64,000 bases of DNA from NCBI RefSeq assembly GCF_000296215.2, contig NZ_CP013949.1, positions 5,759,501-5,823,500 on the forward strand. The letters run 5' to 3'. This DNA comes from Bradyrhizobium sp. CCGE-LA001 (GTDB lineage Bacteria; Pseudomonadota; Alphaproteobacteria; Rhizobiales; Xanthobacteraceae). This document shows, piece by piece, positions 45,849 to 53,441 of this stretch (positions are counted from its first letter, which is position 1; the number at the start of each line of letters is the position of its first letter). Below the pieces are notes generated by a model that was given only the letters and a program-made list of their open reading frames with translations, made no database searches and was not told the origin of the DNA. The translations under genes and the position numbers were made by a program.

Positions 45849-47960
45849 TCAATCCTGGATCTTCGAGAAATCCGCCACCGCACGCGTGGCGCTGCGGATC
45901 TCGTTCAGCAGCTTCAGCCGATTCTCGCGCACCTTCGCATCATCGTCGTTGACGCGAACCTTGTCGAAGAACGCATCGACCGGCGGACGCAGCTTTGCCA
46001 TCGCGCTCATGGCCGCAGCGAAATCTTCCTTGGCGACGGCAGCACTTGCTTCCGCCTTCACCTCGCCGATCGCGTTCGCCAGCGCCTTCTCTTCATTGAG
46101 GCTGTAGAGCGCAGCATCCGGCGCGCCGCCGAAGCTGCGCTTGTCCTTCTTCTCCTCGATCGAGAGGATGTTGCTGGCACGCTTGGTGCCGGCGAGCAGG
46201 TTCTTGCCGTCGTCAGTATCGAGGAATTTACCGAGCGCCTCGACACGTCGGACGATCATGAGGAGATCGTCCTGGCCGCCGAGCGCGAACACGGCATCGA
46301 CGAGATCGTGCCGTGCGCCCTGCTCGCGGAGCTGGACCTTGAGGCGATCGGCAAAGAAGGCGAGCAAATCGCTCGGAAGCTTTTGCGCATCGGCCGGCTT
46401 CACCGACAGACCAGCGAACGCGGACGCAGCCACCTTCATGAGCGACAAACGCAACGAATTCTCGGCGATCAACCTGATCGCGCCCAAAGCCGCGCGACGC
46501 AGCGCATAAGGATCCTTGCTGCCCGTTGGCTTCTCGTCGATGGCCCAGAAACCCACGAGTGTATCGAGCTTGTCGGCGAGCGCGACGGCGACGCTGACCG
46601 GATCGGTCGGCACGCGGTCCGCGGGACCTTGCGGCTTGTAATGCTCCTCGCAGGCTGCGGCGACGGAGGCATCCTCGCCCTGCGCCAGCGCGTAATACTT
46701 CCCCATGAGGCCCTGCACCTCCGGGAATTCGCCGACGACTTCAGTCAGCAGATCCGCCTTTGCAAGTTGCGCAGCACGTTTGGCCTTCGCGACATCTGCG
46801 CCAACCAGCGGCGCGATCTCCGCGGCGAGCCGCTCGATGCGCTTGATGCGTTCCGCTTGCGTGCCGAGCTTCTCGTGGAACACGATCTGCTCGAACTTCG
46901 GCAGCCGATCCTCGAGCTTGGTCTTCAGATCCGTCTCGTAGAAGAACTTCGCATCGCTCAGCCGCGCGCGGATCACGCGCTCGTTGCCGGCGATGATGGT
47001 GCTGCCGCCGTCGGTCGCCTCGATGTTGGCGACCAGGATGAACTTGTTGGCGAGCTTGCCCGTCTTGTCAGTGCTCTTGGGATCGCTGACGACGAAGCAT
47101 TTCTGGTTGTTGCGGATGGTGGCGCGGATCACTTCGGCGGGCGTCGCCAAAAACTCCCGCTCGAACGAACCCATCAGCACGACCGGCCATTCGACGAGGC
47201 CGGCGACTTCATCGAGCAGGTTCTGATCCTCGACGAGCTCGTATCCTTGCGCGAACGCAAGCTGCTTGGCGTCGGTGAGGATCGTGTTCTTGCGTCGCTC
47301 CGGATCAAGCACGACTTTCGCCGCGAGAAGCTTCGCCTCGTAATCCTCGAACCGGCGCACCTGAATGGGCGCCGGCGCCAGGAAGCGATGGCCGTAAGTG
47401 GTCTGGCCCGTCTCGATCCCGTCCACCTCGAACTTCACGACATCGGGCTCTTCGGTCTCGGGCCCGAAGGTCGCGGTGATCGCGTGCAGCGGACGCACCC
47501 AGTTCAGCGAGCCCGGCTTGCCGGAGCGCGCGCCCCAGCGCATCGATTTCGGCCAGGGGAAGGTGCGGATGATCACGGGCAGGATTTCAGCGAGCACGTC
47601 GATGGCGTCGCGGCCGGGCTTCTCGATCAATCCGATGTAGAAGTCACCTTTGGGGTCGCGCTGGATTTTTGCTTCATCCAGCGACTTCAGACCTGTCGCC
47701 TTCAGGAAGCCCTGCACGGCCGCATCGGGCGCGCCGACCTTAGGCCCGCGTCGTTCGGTTTTCAGGTCCGGTTGACGCGCGGGAATGCCGTGCACGGTCA
47801 GCGCAAGGCGGCGCGGCGTCGCGAACGCCTTTGCGCCTTCATAGACGAGGCCCTCGGCGACCAGCTTGTCCGTGACCATGCGGCGCAGATCGTCGGCCGC
47901 CTTCCCTTGCATGCGCGCGGGGATTTCTTCGGAGAACAGTTCAAGCAAAAGATCGGGCAT
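45849..47960 (-). CDS. glyS: Glycyl-tRNA synthetase beta subunit
   Basis: GlyS binds tRNA-Gly and is needed with GlyQ for glycylation in the bacterial alpha2beta2 enzyme. The 703-residue protein opens with DLLLELFSEEIPARMQGKAA, the family's start. It has MRWGARSGKPGSLNWVRPLH, VHEKLGTQAERIKRI and KADLLTEVVGEFPEVQGLMG, with the HD-like and anticodon-binding C-terminal half, ending RSATRAVADFSKIQD. The length is standard. Its ATG shares one base with the glyQ stop (ATGA-type overlap), so the pair is translated together, as usual. Confidence 0.97.
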   Translation of the reverse strand: MPDLLLELFSEEIPARMQGKAADDLRRMVTDKLVAEGLVYEGAKAFATPRRLALTVHGIPARQPDLKTERRGPKVGAPDAAVQGFLKATGLKSLDEAKIQRDPKGDFYIGLIEKPGRDAIDVLAEILPVIIRTFPWPKSMRWGARSGKPGSLNWVRPLHAITATFGPETEEPDVVKFEVDGIETGQTTYGHRFLAPAPIQVRRFEDYEAKLLAAKVVLDPERRKNTILTDAKQLAFAQGYELVEDQNLLDEVAGLVEWPVVLMGSFEREFLATPAEVIRATIRNNQKCFVVSDPKSTDKTGKLANKFILVANIEATDGGSTIIAGNERVIRARLSDAKFFYETDLKTKLEDRLPKFEQIVFHEKLGTQAERIKRIERLAAEIAPLVGADVAKAKRAAQLAKADLLTEVVGEFPEVQGLMGKYYALAQGEDASVAAACEEHYKPQGPADRVPTDPVSVAVALADKLDTLVGFWAIDEKPTGSKDPYALRRAALGAIRLIAENSLRLSLMKVAASAFAGLSVKPADAQKLPSDLLAFFADRLKVQLREQGARHDLVDAVFALGGQDDLLMIVRRVEALGKFLDTDDGKNLLAGTKRASNILSIEEKKDKRSFGGAPDAALYSLNEEKALANAIGEVKAEASAAVAKEDFAAAMSAMAKLRPPVDAFFDKVRVNDDDAKVRENRLKLLNEIRSATRAVADFSKIQD

Positions 47961-48898
47961 CAGGCCGCTCCGCCCGCTTCAGTATGGATCCAGGCTTCGC
48001 CGCAGGCTTTTGCCAATTCGCGCACACGCAGAATGTAGCTCTGCCGCTCGGTCACGGAGATCACGCCGCGCGCATCGAGCAGGTTGAAGACGTGGCTCGC
48101 CTTGATGCACTGGTCATAGGCCGGCAGCGCCATCAGATGCTGCTTCTTGTTGCCGCCTTCGCGCCAGCCGGCGTCGAGATATTTCCGGCAGGCCGCCTCG
48201 GCCATCTTGAACTGCTCGAACAGCATCGCGGTGTCGGCATACTCGAAATTGTGCCGGGAATATTCCTGCTCCGCTTGCAGGAAGACGTCGCCATAGGTGA
48301 CCTTCTGATCACCATCGCGGCCATTGAAGTTGAGGTCGTAGACGCGGTCGACGCCCTGCACATACATCGCGAGCCGCTCGAGCCCGTAGGTGAGCTCGCC
48401 GGCAACCGGTGCGCATTCGAAGCCGGCGACCTGCTGGAAATAGGTGAACTGGCTGACTTCCATGCCATCGCACCAGCATTCCCAACCGAGGCCCCAGGCA
48501 CCCAGCGTCGGGCTTTCCCAATCGTCCTCGACGAAGCGGATGTCGTGCACGGCGGAATCGATGCCGATCGCGGCGAGCGACTTCAGGTACAGCTCCTGAA
48601 GGTTCGGTGGCGACGGCTTCATGATGACCTGGAACTGGTAATAGTGCTGCATCCGGTTCGGGTTCTCGCCATAGCGGCCATCCTTAGGCCGGCGCGAGGG
48701 CTGCACATAGGCGGCGTTCCAAGGCTTCGGCCCGAGCGCGCGCAGCGTGGTCGCCGGATGGAAGGTGCCCGCGCCCATCTCCATGTCGTAGGGCTGCAGG
48801 ATCACGCAGCCCTGCTCGGCCCAGAACCGCTGGAGCGCGAGGATGAAGCCCTGGAACGACCGTTCCGGGCGCATATGGGCGGGCAAGGAGGCGTCCAT
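47960..48898 (-). CDS. glyQ: Glycyl-tRNA synthetase alpha subunit
   Basis: GlyQ contains the class II catalytic core for glycine activation. The 312 residues include SFQGFILALQRFWAEQGCVI, YDMEMGAGTFHPATTLRALG, YVQPSRRPKDGRYGENPNRM and GWECWCDGMEVSQFTYFQQV, all standard. ATG 48898 is chosen as the family begins about MDASLPAHMRPERSFQ; a longer upstream frame lacks homology. The start of translation falls 14 bp after a GAGAGCCC stretch. It overlaps glyS by one base. A T-box leader was looked for and not found. A family A repeat lies upstream. Confidence 0.97.
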   Translation of the reverse strand: MDASLPAHMRPERSFQGFILALQRFWAEQGCVILQPYDMEMGAGTFHPATTLRALGPKPWNAAYVQPSRRPKDGRYGENPNRMQHYYQFQVIMKPSPPNLQELYLKSLAAIGIDSAVHDIRFVEDDWESPTLGAWGLGWECWCDGMEVSQFTYFQQVAGFECAPVAGELTYGLERLAMYVQGVDRVYDLNFNGRDGDQKVTYGDVFLQAEQEYSRHNFEYADTAMLFEQFKMAEAACRKYLDAGWREGGNKKQHLMALPAYDQCIKASHVFNLLDARGVISVTERQSYILRVRELAKACGEAWIHTEAGGAA

Positions 48899-49014
48899 CG
48901 TCAGATCGGGCTCTCGCGGGGGGTTGAATCGCGCGGGACCGTATCGACGGCGGGGGTGGGAATCAAGGCGAAGGGGGCGGATTCGGGCCAATCAGCCCAT
49001 CGTCCCGGGAGTGT

Positions 49015-49105
49015 CGTAGGGTGGGCAAAGGCGCACTTGCGCCGTGCCCACCATCGTTCAATCCGATGCTGCTCGTGGGCACGCTTCGCTTTGCCCACCC
49101 TACGG
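49015..49105. repeat. Dispersed palindromic repeat, family A, copy 3
   Basis: CGTAGGGTGGGCAAAGGCG through the inner CGTGCCCACCA and GTGGGCACGCTTCGC to CCACCCTACGG. It lies between glyQ and the small gene at 49123. Confidence 0.9.
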
Positions 49106-49122
49106 CAGCGGTTGTGCAGCGG

Positions 49123-49314
49123 CTACCCCGGCCGGTAGGCTCCGGTCACGGGGTCACGCTTCAGCGTCTTGATGTCCCCCATGGGGGCGGCCTCGGCGAC
49201 GCGCGACAGGCGCATCTCCTCCAGCTCCTGGTTGATCCGGAGTGCGGTCTTGTAGGCCCAGCGGACCACGGCAAGCCCGCCCAGGACGCCCGCGAAAGCG
49301 ACGAACGGCGGCAT
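49123..49314 (-). CDS. Small single-pass membrane protein of unknown function
   Basis: A 63-residue protein. The N-terminus is a hydrophobic segment (FVAFAGVLGGLAVVRWAYK) and the rest is a charged helical tail (ALRINQELEEMRLSRVAEAA) ending DPVTGAYRPG. I recall similar short proteins near sppA or glyQ in Bradyrhizobium; no family name comes to mind. The C-terminal KTLKRDPVTGAYRPG motif looks conserved. It follows the S49 peptidase gene in the same direction after 104 bp and precedes glyQ, so an envelope role is plausible but unproven. Confidence 0.7.
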   Translation of the reverse strand: MPPFVAFAGVLGGLAVVRWAYKTALRINQELEEMRLSRVAEAAPMGDIKTLKRDPVTGAYRPG

Positions 49315-49418
49315 CGGTCGATCCTTGTCTCATGCTCAGCCCCCACGCGCATTGTTGCGCAGATGGACCTGCGCCGCAATTGGCGCCGCCCGGGCCAAAT
49401 GGCGCGGGAGGGCGTTGC

Positions 49419-50327
49419 CTAGAACCCGAATTTCGCCCAAATCGCCCGCGTCTCGACCGCCGAGATCAGCTCGTCCGGCAGGCCGGCGATTGATTCCAGA
49501 GCCGAAAGCTGCCCCGCGCCCGGCGATTTCCGCCCCATCAGGCCGGAAAGCAAACCGGTCGGTTGGGCGATCACGGGGGTGATAACCTTCTCGCCATAGC
49601 GGGCACGAAGAGTTGAGCGGAGGTCGCCGATGCTGTCGGCCAGTCCCAACGCCACCGCGCTCTCGCCGGCCCAGTATTCGCCCGTGAACAGCGTGTCGTC
49701 GTCGCCCTTCAGCCGCGTGCTGCGGCTGTCCTTGACCAGCGCGATGAAGATCTGGTGGATCTCACGCTGGATTGCCTTGAGCTTGGCGACGTCATCCGGG
49801 TTCTCCGGGAGGAACGGATCGAGCATCGCCTTGTGCGCGCCGGCGGTGTACAGGCGCCGCTCGATGCCGAGCCGCCTGATCGCGTCCTGGAAACCAAAGC
49901 TGCCGCCGACGACGCCGATCGAGCCGAGGATCGAGGAGGGATCGCAGATGATCTCGTCGCCCGCGCAGGCGATCATGTAGCCGCCGGAGGCGGCAACGTC
50001 CTCGACGAAGACGAGCACGGGCAGCTTCTTCTCCGCCGCGAGCTGTTTGATCCGGAGATAGATCTGGCGCGACTGCACCGGCGAGCCGCCGGGCGAGTTG
50101 ATCACCAGCGCCACCGCCTTGGCGTTGCGATAGGAAAACGCCCGCTCCAGCACGCGCGCGACACCCGCGAGCGTCATACCCGGACGCAGCGGCGTCACCG
50201 CGCCGATCACGCCAGAGAGGCGGATCACCGGCACCACCGCCGTGCCCGGGCGGAACCGCGCCGGAAGATATTGCATGAGCTTGTCGGCCAGGCCGGAACT
50301 CTCACGATCGTTCAATTGTTCGGCCAT
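49419..50327 (-). CDS. sppA: Signal peptide peptidase SppA-type S49 protease (short form)
   Basis: A 302-residue serine protease of family S49. The catalytic serine is Ser114 in EDVAASGGYMIACAGDEI, and Lys166 in TAGAHKAMLDPF is the likely partner, giving the Ser-Lys dyad. The short form lacks the duplicated domain of E. coli SppA and has no clear transmembrane anchor, so it may be peripheral. It degrades cleaved signal peptides or related membrane peptides. The ATG at 50327 lies after AGAGGTAAC. The divergent gene at 50439 carries an EcfG promoter. Family is secure; physiological substrates are not. Confidence 0.93.
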   Translation of the reverse strand: MAEQLNDRESSGLADKLMQYLPARFRPGTAVVPVIRLSGVIGAVTPLRPGMTLAGVARVLERAFSYRNAKAVALVINSPGGSPVQSRQIYLRIKQLAAEKKLPVLVFVEDVAASGGYMIACAGDEIICDPSSILGSIGVVGGSFGFQDAIRRLGIERRLYTAGAHKAMLDPFLPENPDDVAKLKAIQREIHQIFIALVKDSRSTRLKGDDDTLFTGEYWAGESAVALGLADSIGDLRSTLRARYGEKVITPVIAQPTGLLSGLMGRKSPGAGQLSALESIAGLPDELISAVETRAIWAKFGF

Positions 50328-50381
50328 GCCGTTACCTCTGTTTAACCATTTCTTATCACGCGACTGTCATTGGAATTGCCT

Positions 50382-50407
50382 GGAACGTGTTTTGCAGATT
50401 TTCCGTT
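50382..50407 (+). promoter_or_regulatory. EcfG-type general stress promoter
   Basis: GGAAC at 50382-50386 and CGTT at 50404-50407, exactly 17 bp apart. This is the consensus recognised by EcfG (sigma of the PhyR-NepR general stress response) in Bradyrhizobium and other Alphaproteobacteria. It stands 11 bp before a 7-codon frame and 31 bp before the 32-residue gene. Confidence 0.75.
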
Positions 50408-50418
50408 GGGAGGCTGCA

Positions 50419-50442
50419 ATGAGGCAGTGGAGAACGCCATGA
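50419..50442 (+). other. Possible 7-codon leader frame
   Basis: ATG 50419 opens a 7-residue frame (MRQWRTP) whose TGA overlaps the ATG at 50439. It contains the GTGGAG stretch that also serves as ribosome site for the next gene. It may be chance or may couple translation to the small membrane peptide. Confidence 0.4.
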
Positions 50443-50537
50443 AAATCTATCTGCTGATGCTGCTGATCGGTGCGCTGTTCATGGCGATCCGCCTGACGAC
50501 GCCGCAAGAGCAGCAGTCGGAATCGCTTCCGCAGTAA
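50439..50537 (+). CDS. Small membrane peptide under EcfG-type control
   Basis: A 32-residue frame, ATG 50439 to TAA 50537, too short for standard listing. It starts MKIYLLMLLIGALFMAIRLT, a single hydrophobic helix, and ends with a polar, glutamine- and glutamate-rich tail (TTPQEQQSESLPQ). GTGGAG lies 7 bp upstream. The upstream GGAAC-N17-CGTT promoter places it in the general stress regulon. Such tiny membrane peptides often adjust larger envelope complexes, but no partner is visible. It is divergent from the S49 protease and convergent with the methyltransferase, whose stop is 4 bp away. Confidence 0.7.
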   Translation: MKIYLLMLLIGALFMAIRLTTPQEQQSESLPQ

Positions 50538-50541
50538 GCCG

Positions 50542-51309
50542 TCACGGCTCCGCCAGCGGCAAGACCGCTCTCCCCTCCAAAATCTCCTTCACCTCGTTAT
50601 TAGGCACGCGTGACTCGTCGTTGAGCACGAGCCCCGGCAGCAGGCGCGTCGGGGCCCGGCCGCCTTTCACCGCGCGCACCAGGATGCGGATGGCCGGCCG
50701 TCCCGCCTCGCCATGAACCGGCAGGACCGACAGGCTGCCGAAGCCGCGTGACAGCGCTGCCAGAACGTCCGCGATCCCATCCGCGCGCCAGATCAGCGTC
50801 AGCACACCATTCGAACGAAGAATCCGCCGCGCCGCATGCACCCACGCATGCAGGGTCTGCTCCGTCGCGACATGCGCGCTATGGCGCGCCTGGTCCGGCG
50901 AGCCGCGATGTCGCACCGGGTCGTTGAAGGGCGGATTCATCAGCACCACATCGGCGCTGTCAGGCCCGAGCCCATGAGCCGCAAAAGCCTGCGCATCGGC
51001 GGTGACGTCGAGCACGACCGTCTTGGCCGTCATTCCATTCGCCGCCGCATTGGCGCGCGCGAGCTCCGCCAGTTCCGGATCGATCTCGACCAGGCTGAGG
51101 CGGATTCCCGCCACGCGCCGGGCCAGCGCAAGGCCCGCCGCGCCGATGCCGGCACCGAGATCCACCACATGATCGCCTGCCTTGGCCTGAGTGGCCGCCG
51201 CGAGCAGGATGGCGTCGTGCCCGGCGCGATGGCCGTTCCGCTTCTGCTTCAGCCGCAGCTGGCCGCCAAGAAAAGCGTCCTCGGTGATGTCAGCTGCGGC
51301 CTCAATCAT
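50542..51309 (-). CDS. TrmN6-like tRNA/RNA adenine-N6 methyltransferase
   Basis: A 255-residue SAM-dependent methyltransferase. The SAM loop is HVVDLGAGIGAAGLALARRV, and the catalytic loop is VVLMNPPFNDP, the N-P-P-F motif of N6-adenine enzymes such as TrmN6 (tRNA1-Val A37). The opening segment AFLGGQLRLKQKRNGHRAGH is also typical of this group. The target RNA cannot be fixed by sequence. ATG 51309 is used because it overlaps the DUF2007 stop by 8 bp; an in-frame ATG at 51378 lies inside that gene. Both genes are probably one transcript. Confidence 0.88.
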   Translation of the reverse strand: MIEAAADITEDAFLGGQLRLKQKRNGHRAGHDAILLAAATQAKAGDHVVDLGAGIGAAGLALARRVAGIRLSLVEIDPELAELARANAAANGMTAKTVVLDVTADAQAFAAHGLGPDSADVVLMNPPFNDPVRHRGSPDQARHSAHVATEQTLHAWVHAARRILRSNGVLTLIWRADGIADVLAALSRGFGSLSVLPVHGEAGRPAIRILVRAVKGGRAPTRLLPGLVLNDESRVPNNEVKEILEGRAVLPLAEP

Positions 51310-51529
51310 CGCCGCGCAATTCGTGGCTGAGGCCGGCCTCGGTGAGGAGCGCCCTGGCCTCCTCGGCGTCATCCTCATGCACCAGGATCCGTCGCGGCAG
51401 GATGCCGAGCGAGCCCTCGATGATGCTCATGTTCTGGTCGAGCACCAGATGATGGATGTTGGCGCCGTCGAGCAGCGCGCCGATCGCCGACACCAGCACC
51501 ATGTCGTTGGTTCGCACCAGTTCACGCAA
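51302..51529 (-). CDS. DUF2007 protein
   Basis: A 75-residue protein matching DUF2007 (a small ferredoxin-like fold signal-transduction domain), with RELVRTNDMVLVSAIGALL, then DGANIHHLVLDQNMS and an RRILVHEDDAEEARALL end. The TTG at 51529 is favoured because AGGAGA lies 8 bp upstream and the conserved part starts at RELVRTND; ATG 51502 or 51574 are alternatives. It is transcribed divergently from the polyprenyl synthase gene and overlaps the TrmN6-like gene by 8 bp. The function in bacteria is unknown, possibly a regulatory partner. Confidence 0.85.
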   Translation of the reverse strand: MRELVRTNDMVLVSAIGALLDGANIHHLVLDQNMSIIEGSLGILPRRILVHEDDAEEARALLTEAGLSHELRGDD

Positions 51530-51662
51530 AACGTAGGTCTCCTGCCTGAAAAAGGGGGCAGCGGCAAATGTCAATGGTTCTGCGGCCCTTGCCGCATCCG
51601 CCGCCAGTTTCTATTGTCTTTCCATCAGAATAGCCCTTCCGGGGCAAATATTGGAGACCGGC

Positions 51663-52670
51663 GTGGCCGTCATCGTACCTTTCGAAACTCCCGGCGCGTC
51701 GATCGAAGAGCTGGTTGCCCTTGTCGCCCCTGACATGGCGCGCGTCAACGCCACGATCCTGTCGCGGACCGGCTCGGACGTGACCATGATCCCGGAGGTC
51801 GCCAACCATCTGATCTCCTCCGGGGGCAAGCGCCTGCGGCCGATGCTCACCCTCGCCATGGCCAACCTCGCCGGCTACACCGGTGACGGCCACATCAAGC
51901 TCGCGGCCTCCGTCGAGTTCATGCATACGGCCACCCTGCTCCATGACGATGTCGTCGACGAGAGCGAGATGCGCCGCGGCAAGCTGTCGGCGCGCATGCT
52001 CTGGGGCAACGAGGCGAGCGTGTTGGTCGGCGACTTCCTGCTCGGCCAGGCCTTCCGCATGATGGTCGAGGTCGGCTCGCTGCGCGCGCTCGACATCCTC
52101 TCTGCGGCCGCCGCCACCATCGCCGAGGGCGAGGTGATGCAGCTTGCGGCCGCCAAGAACACGGCGACCACCGAGGATGAATATCTCGCCGTGATCCGCG
52201 GCAAGACCGCCGAGCTGTTCGCGGCGGCCTGCGAGGTCGGCCCCGTGATTGCCAACCGCCCGAAGGCCGAGCAGACCGCCTGCCGTTCGGTCGGCATGAA
52301 TCTCGGCATCGCCTTCCAGCTCGTCGACGACGTGCTCGACTACGGCGGCAAAAGCGCAAAGCTCGGCAAGAACACCGGCGACGATTTCCGCGAGGGCAAG
52401 ATCACCCTGCCTGTCGTGCTCGCCTTCCGCCGCGGCAACGACACCGAGCGTGCCTTCTGGATCCGGGCGCTCGAGCGCGGCGAGATCGGCGATTCCGATC
52501 TCGACCACGCCATCGGCTTGATGAACAAGCACCGCGCGCTCGAGGACACGCTGAGCCGCGCCCAGCACTACGGCGCCATGGCGGTCGACGCGCTGGCGCT
52601 GTTCCCCTCCTCGCCGATGAAGAGCGCGCTGGAGCAGGTCGTGGCGTTTTGCCTGGCACGGTCGCATTAG
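51663..52670 (+). CDS. ispB: Polyprenyl (octaprenyl/decaprenyl) diphosphate synthase
   Basis: This trans-prenyltransferase builds the isoprenoid side chain of ubiquinone. The 335 residues include GGKRLRPMLTLAMANLAG, the first aspartate-rich motif ATLLHDDVVDESEMRRG and the second FQLVDDVLDYGG. The region five residues before the first motif lacks bulky aromatics (SVEFMHT), which fits long-chain products. GTG 51663 follows GGAGACC with the right spacing; TTG 51651 is a weaker option. The chain length (C40 or C50) is a family inference. It supplies quinone that ETF-quinone oxidoreductase at 59508 would use. Confidence 0.95.
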   Translation: MAVIVPFETPGASIEELVALVAPDMARVNATILSRTGSDVTMIPEVANHLISSGGKRLRPMLTLAMANLAGYTGDGHIKLAASVEFMHTATLLHDDVVDESEMRRGKLSARMLWGNEASVLVGDFLLGQAFRMMVEVGSLRALDILSAAAATIAEGEVMQLAAAKNTATTEDEYLAVIRGKTAELFAAACEVGPVIANRPKAEQTACRSVGMNLGIAFQLVDDVLDYGGKSAKLGKNTGDDFREGKITLPVVLAFRRGNDTERAFWIRALERGEIGDSDLDHAIGLMNKHRALEDTLSRAQHYGAMAVDALALFPSSPMKSALEQVVAFCLARSH

Positions 52671-52718
52671 GCGCTTCGCCGGCACGACGCCGTTGAAGTC
52701 GTCGCGACTGCATCAGCC

Positions 52719-52802
52719 GTCATTGCGTGAAGCGCAGCGACGAAGCAATCCAGAATCTTGCTGCGGAAGCGGTCTGGATTGCTTCGCTGCGCTCGCAATG
52801 AC
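52719..52802. repeat. Dispersed palindromic repeat, family E, copy 1
   Basis: GTCATTGCGTGAAGCGCAGC, then CAATCCAGA, and the inverse TCTGGATTGCTTCGCTGCGC and CGCAATGAC. It is almost a perfect 84-bp palindrome around a GCGGAAGC core. Copy 2 is at 62140. Confidence 0.9.
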
Positions 52803-52886
52803 GGAACAAGGTGCGCCAACCCTTTCCCCAACTCGCATTCTCAGAATGAAGCTACTGCTCCGCGCCTCGCAGCTTGCCGCCTGGTG

Positions 52887-52903
52887 ACTTGCGTTTTGCA
52901 AGT
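52887..52903. promoter_or_regulatory. Likely HxlR operator
   Basis: A perfect dyad ACTTGC-N5-GCAAGT lies 21 bp before the ATG of the HxlR-type regulator. Regulators of this family commonly bind short dyads near their own start, so autoregulation is likely. Confidence 0.6.
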
Positions 52904-52924
52904 TACTATCCTACGTTCCACCCC

Positions 52925-53440
52925 ATGCAACCCAAATCTCCCTCGATCCTCGAATGCCCCGTCGGCCGCGCCGTGGAAACCGTCGGTGAATGGTGGAGCA
53001 TCCTGATCCTGCGCGATGCGTTTCAGGGTACGACGAAGTTCGACGAGTTCTCGCAGAGCCTTGGCATCGCGCCGAACATCCTGTCGCGGCGGCTTGCGCA
53101 TCTCACCGAAAGCGGCATGTTTGTCCGGCGCCGCTATCAGGAGCGACCGCCGCGCTACGAATATGTGCTGACAGACAAGGCGCGGGACTTCTTCCCCGTG
53201 ATCGTGGCGCTGCTCGCCTGGGGCAACAAGCATCTCGCACCCAAAGGCGAATCCATCCTGCTGGCGAACCGCAGCGACGTCCGTCCGCTCAATCCGGTCG
53301 TGGTCGATGCCGTCGACATGCGGCCGATCACGCTCGCCAATGCGGTGGTGGTCGCAGGCCCCCGCGCCAGCCGCGGGATGCGCGCGCGCCTCGCTTCGCT
53401 CAAAGCCATGAACCCGGCCATCGCGCCGGCTGGAGACTGA
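52925..53440 (+). CDS. HxlR-family transcriptional regulator
   Basis: A 171-residue winged-helix regulator of the HxlR/DUF24 family. The conserved N-terminal cysteine in ILECPVGRAVETVGEWWSIL is present, then IAPNILSRRLAHLTESGMFV, the recognition helix, and RRYQERPPRYEYVLTDKARD, the wing. Cys residues near the N-terminus in this family often sense electrophiles or quinones. The C-terminal 65 residues are longer than average. The dyad at 52887 suggests self-control. The stop lies one base before the FabF-like start, so both are one operon. Confidence 0.9.
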   Translation: MQPKSPSILECPVGRAVETVGEWWSILILRDAFQGTTKFDEFSQSLGIAPNILSRRLAHLTESGMFVRRRYQERPPRYEYVLTDKARDFFPVIVALLAWGNKHLAPKGESILLANRSDVRPLNPVVVDAVDMRPITLANAVVVAGPRASRGMRARLASLKAMNPAIAPAGD

Positions 53441-53441
53441 C

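Noticed and set aside
48899..49122. T-box or glycine riboswitch leader for glyQS.
   Set aside because: No T-box sequence (TGGNACCGCG) or glycine aptamer pattern is visible; the gap is mainly a family A repeat.
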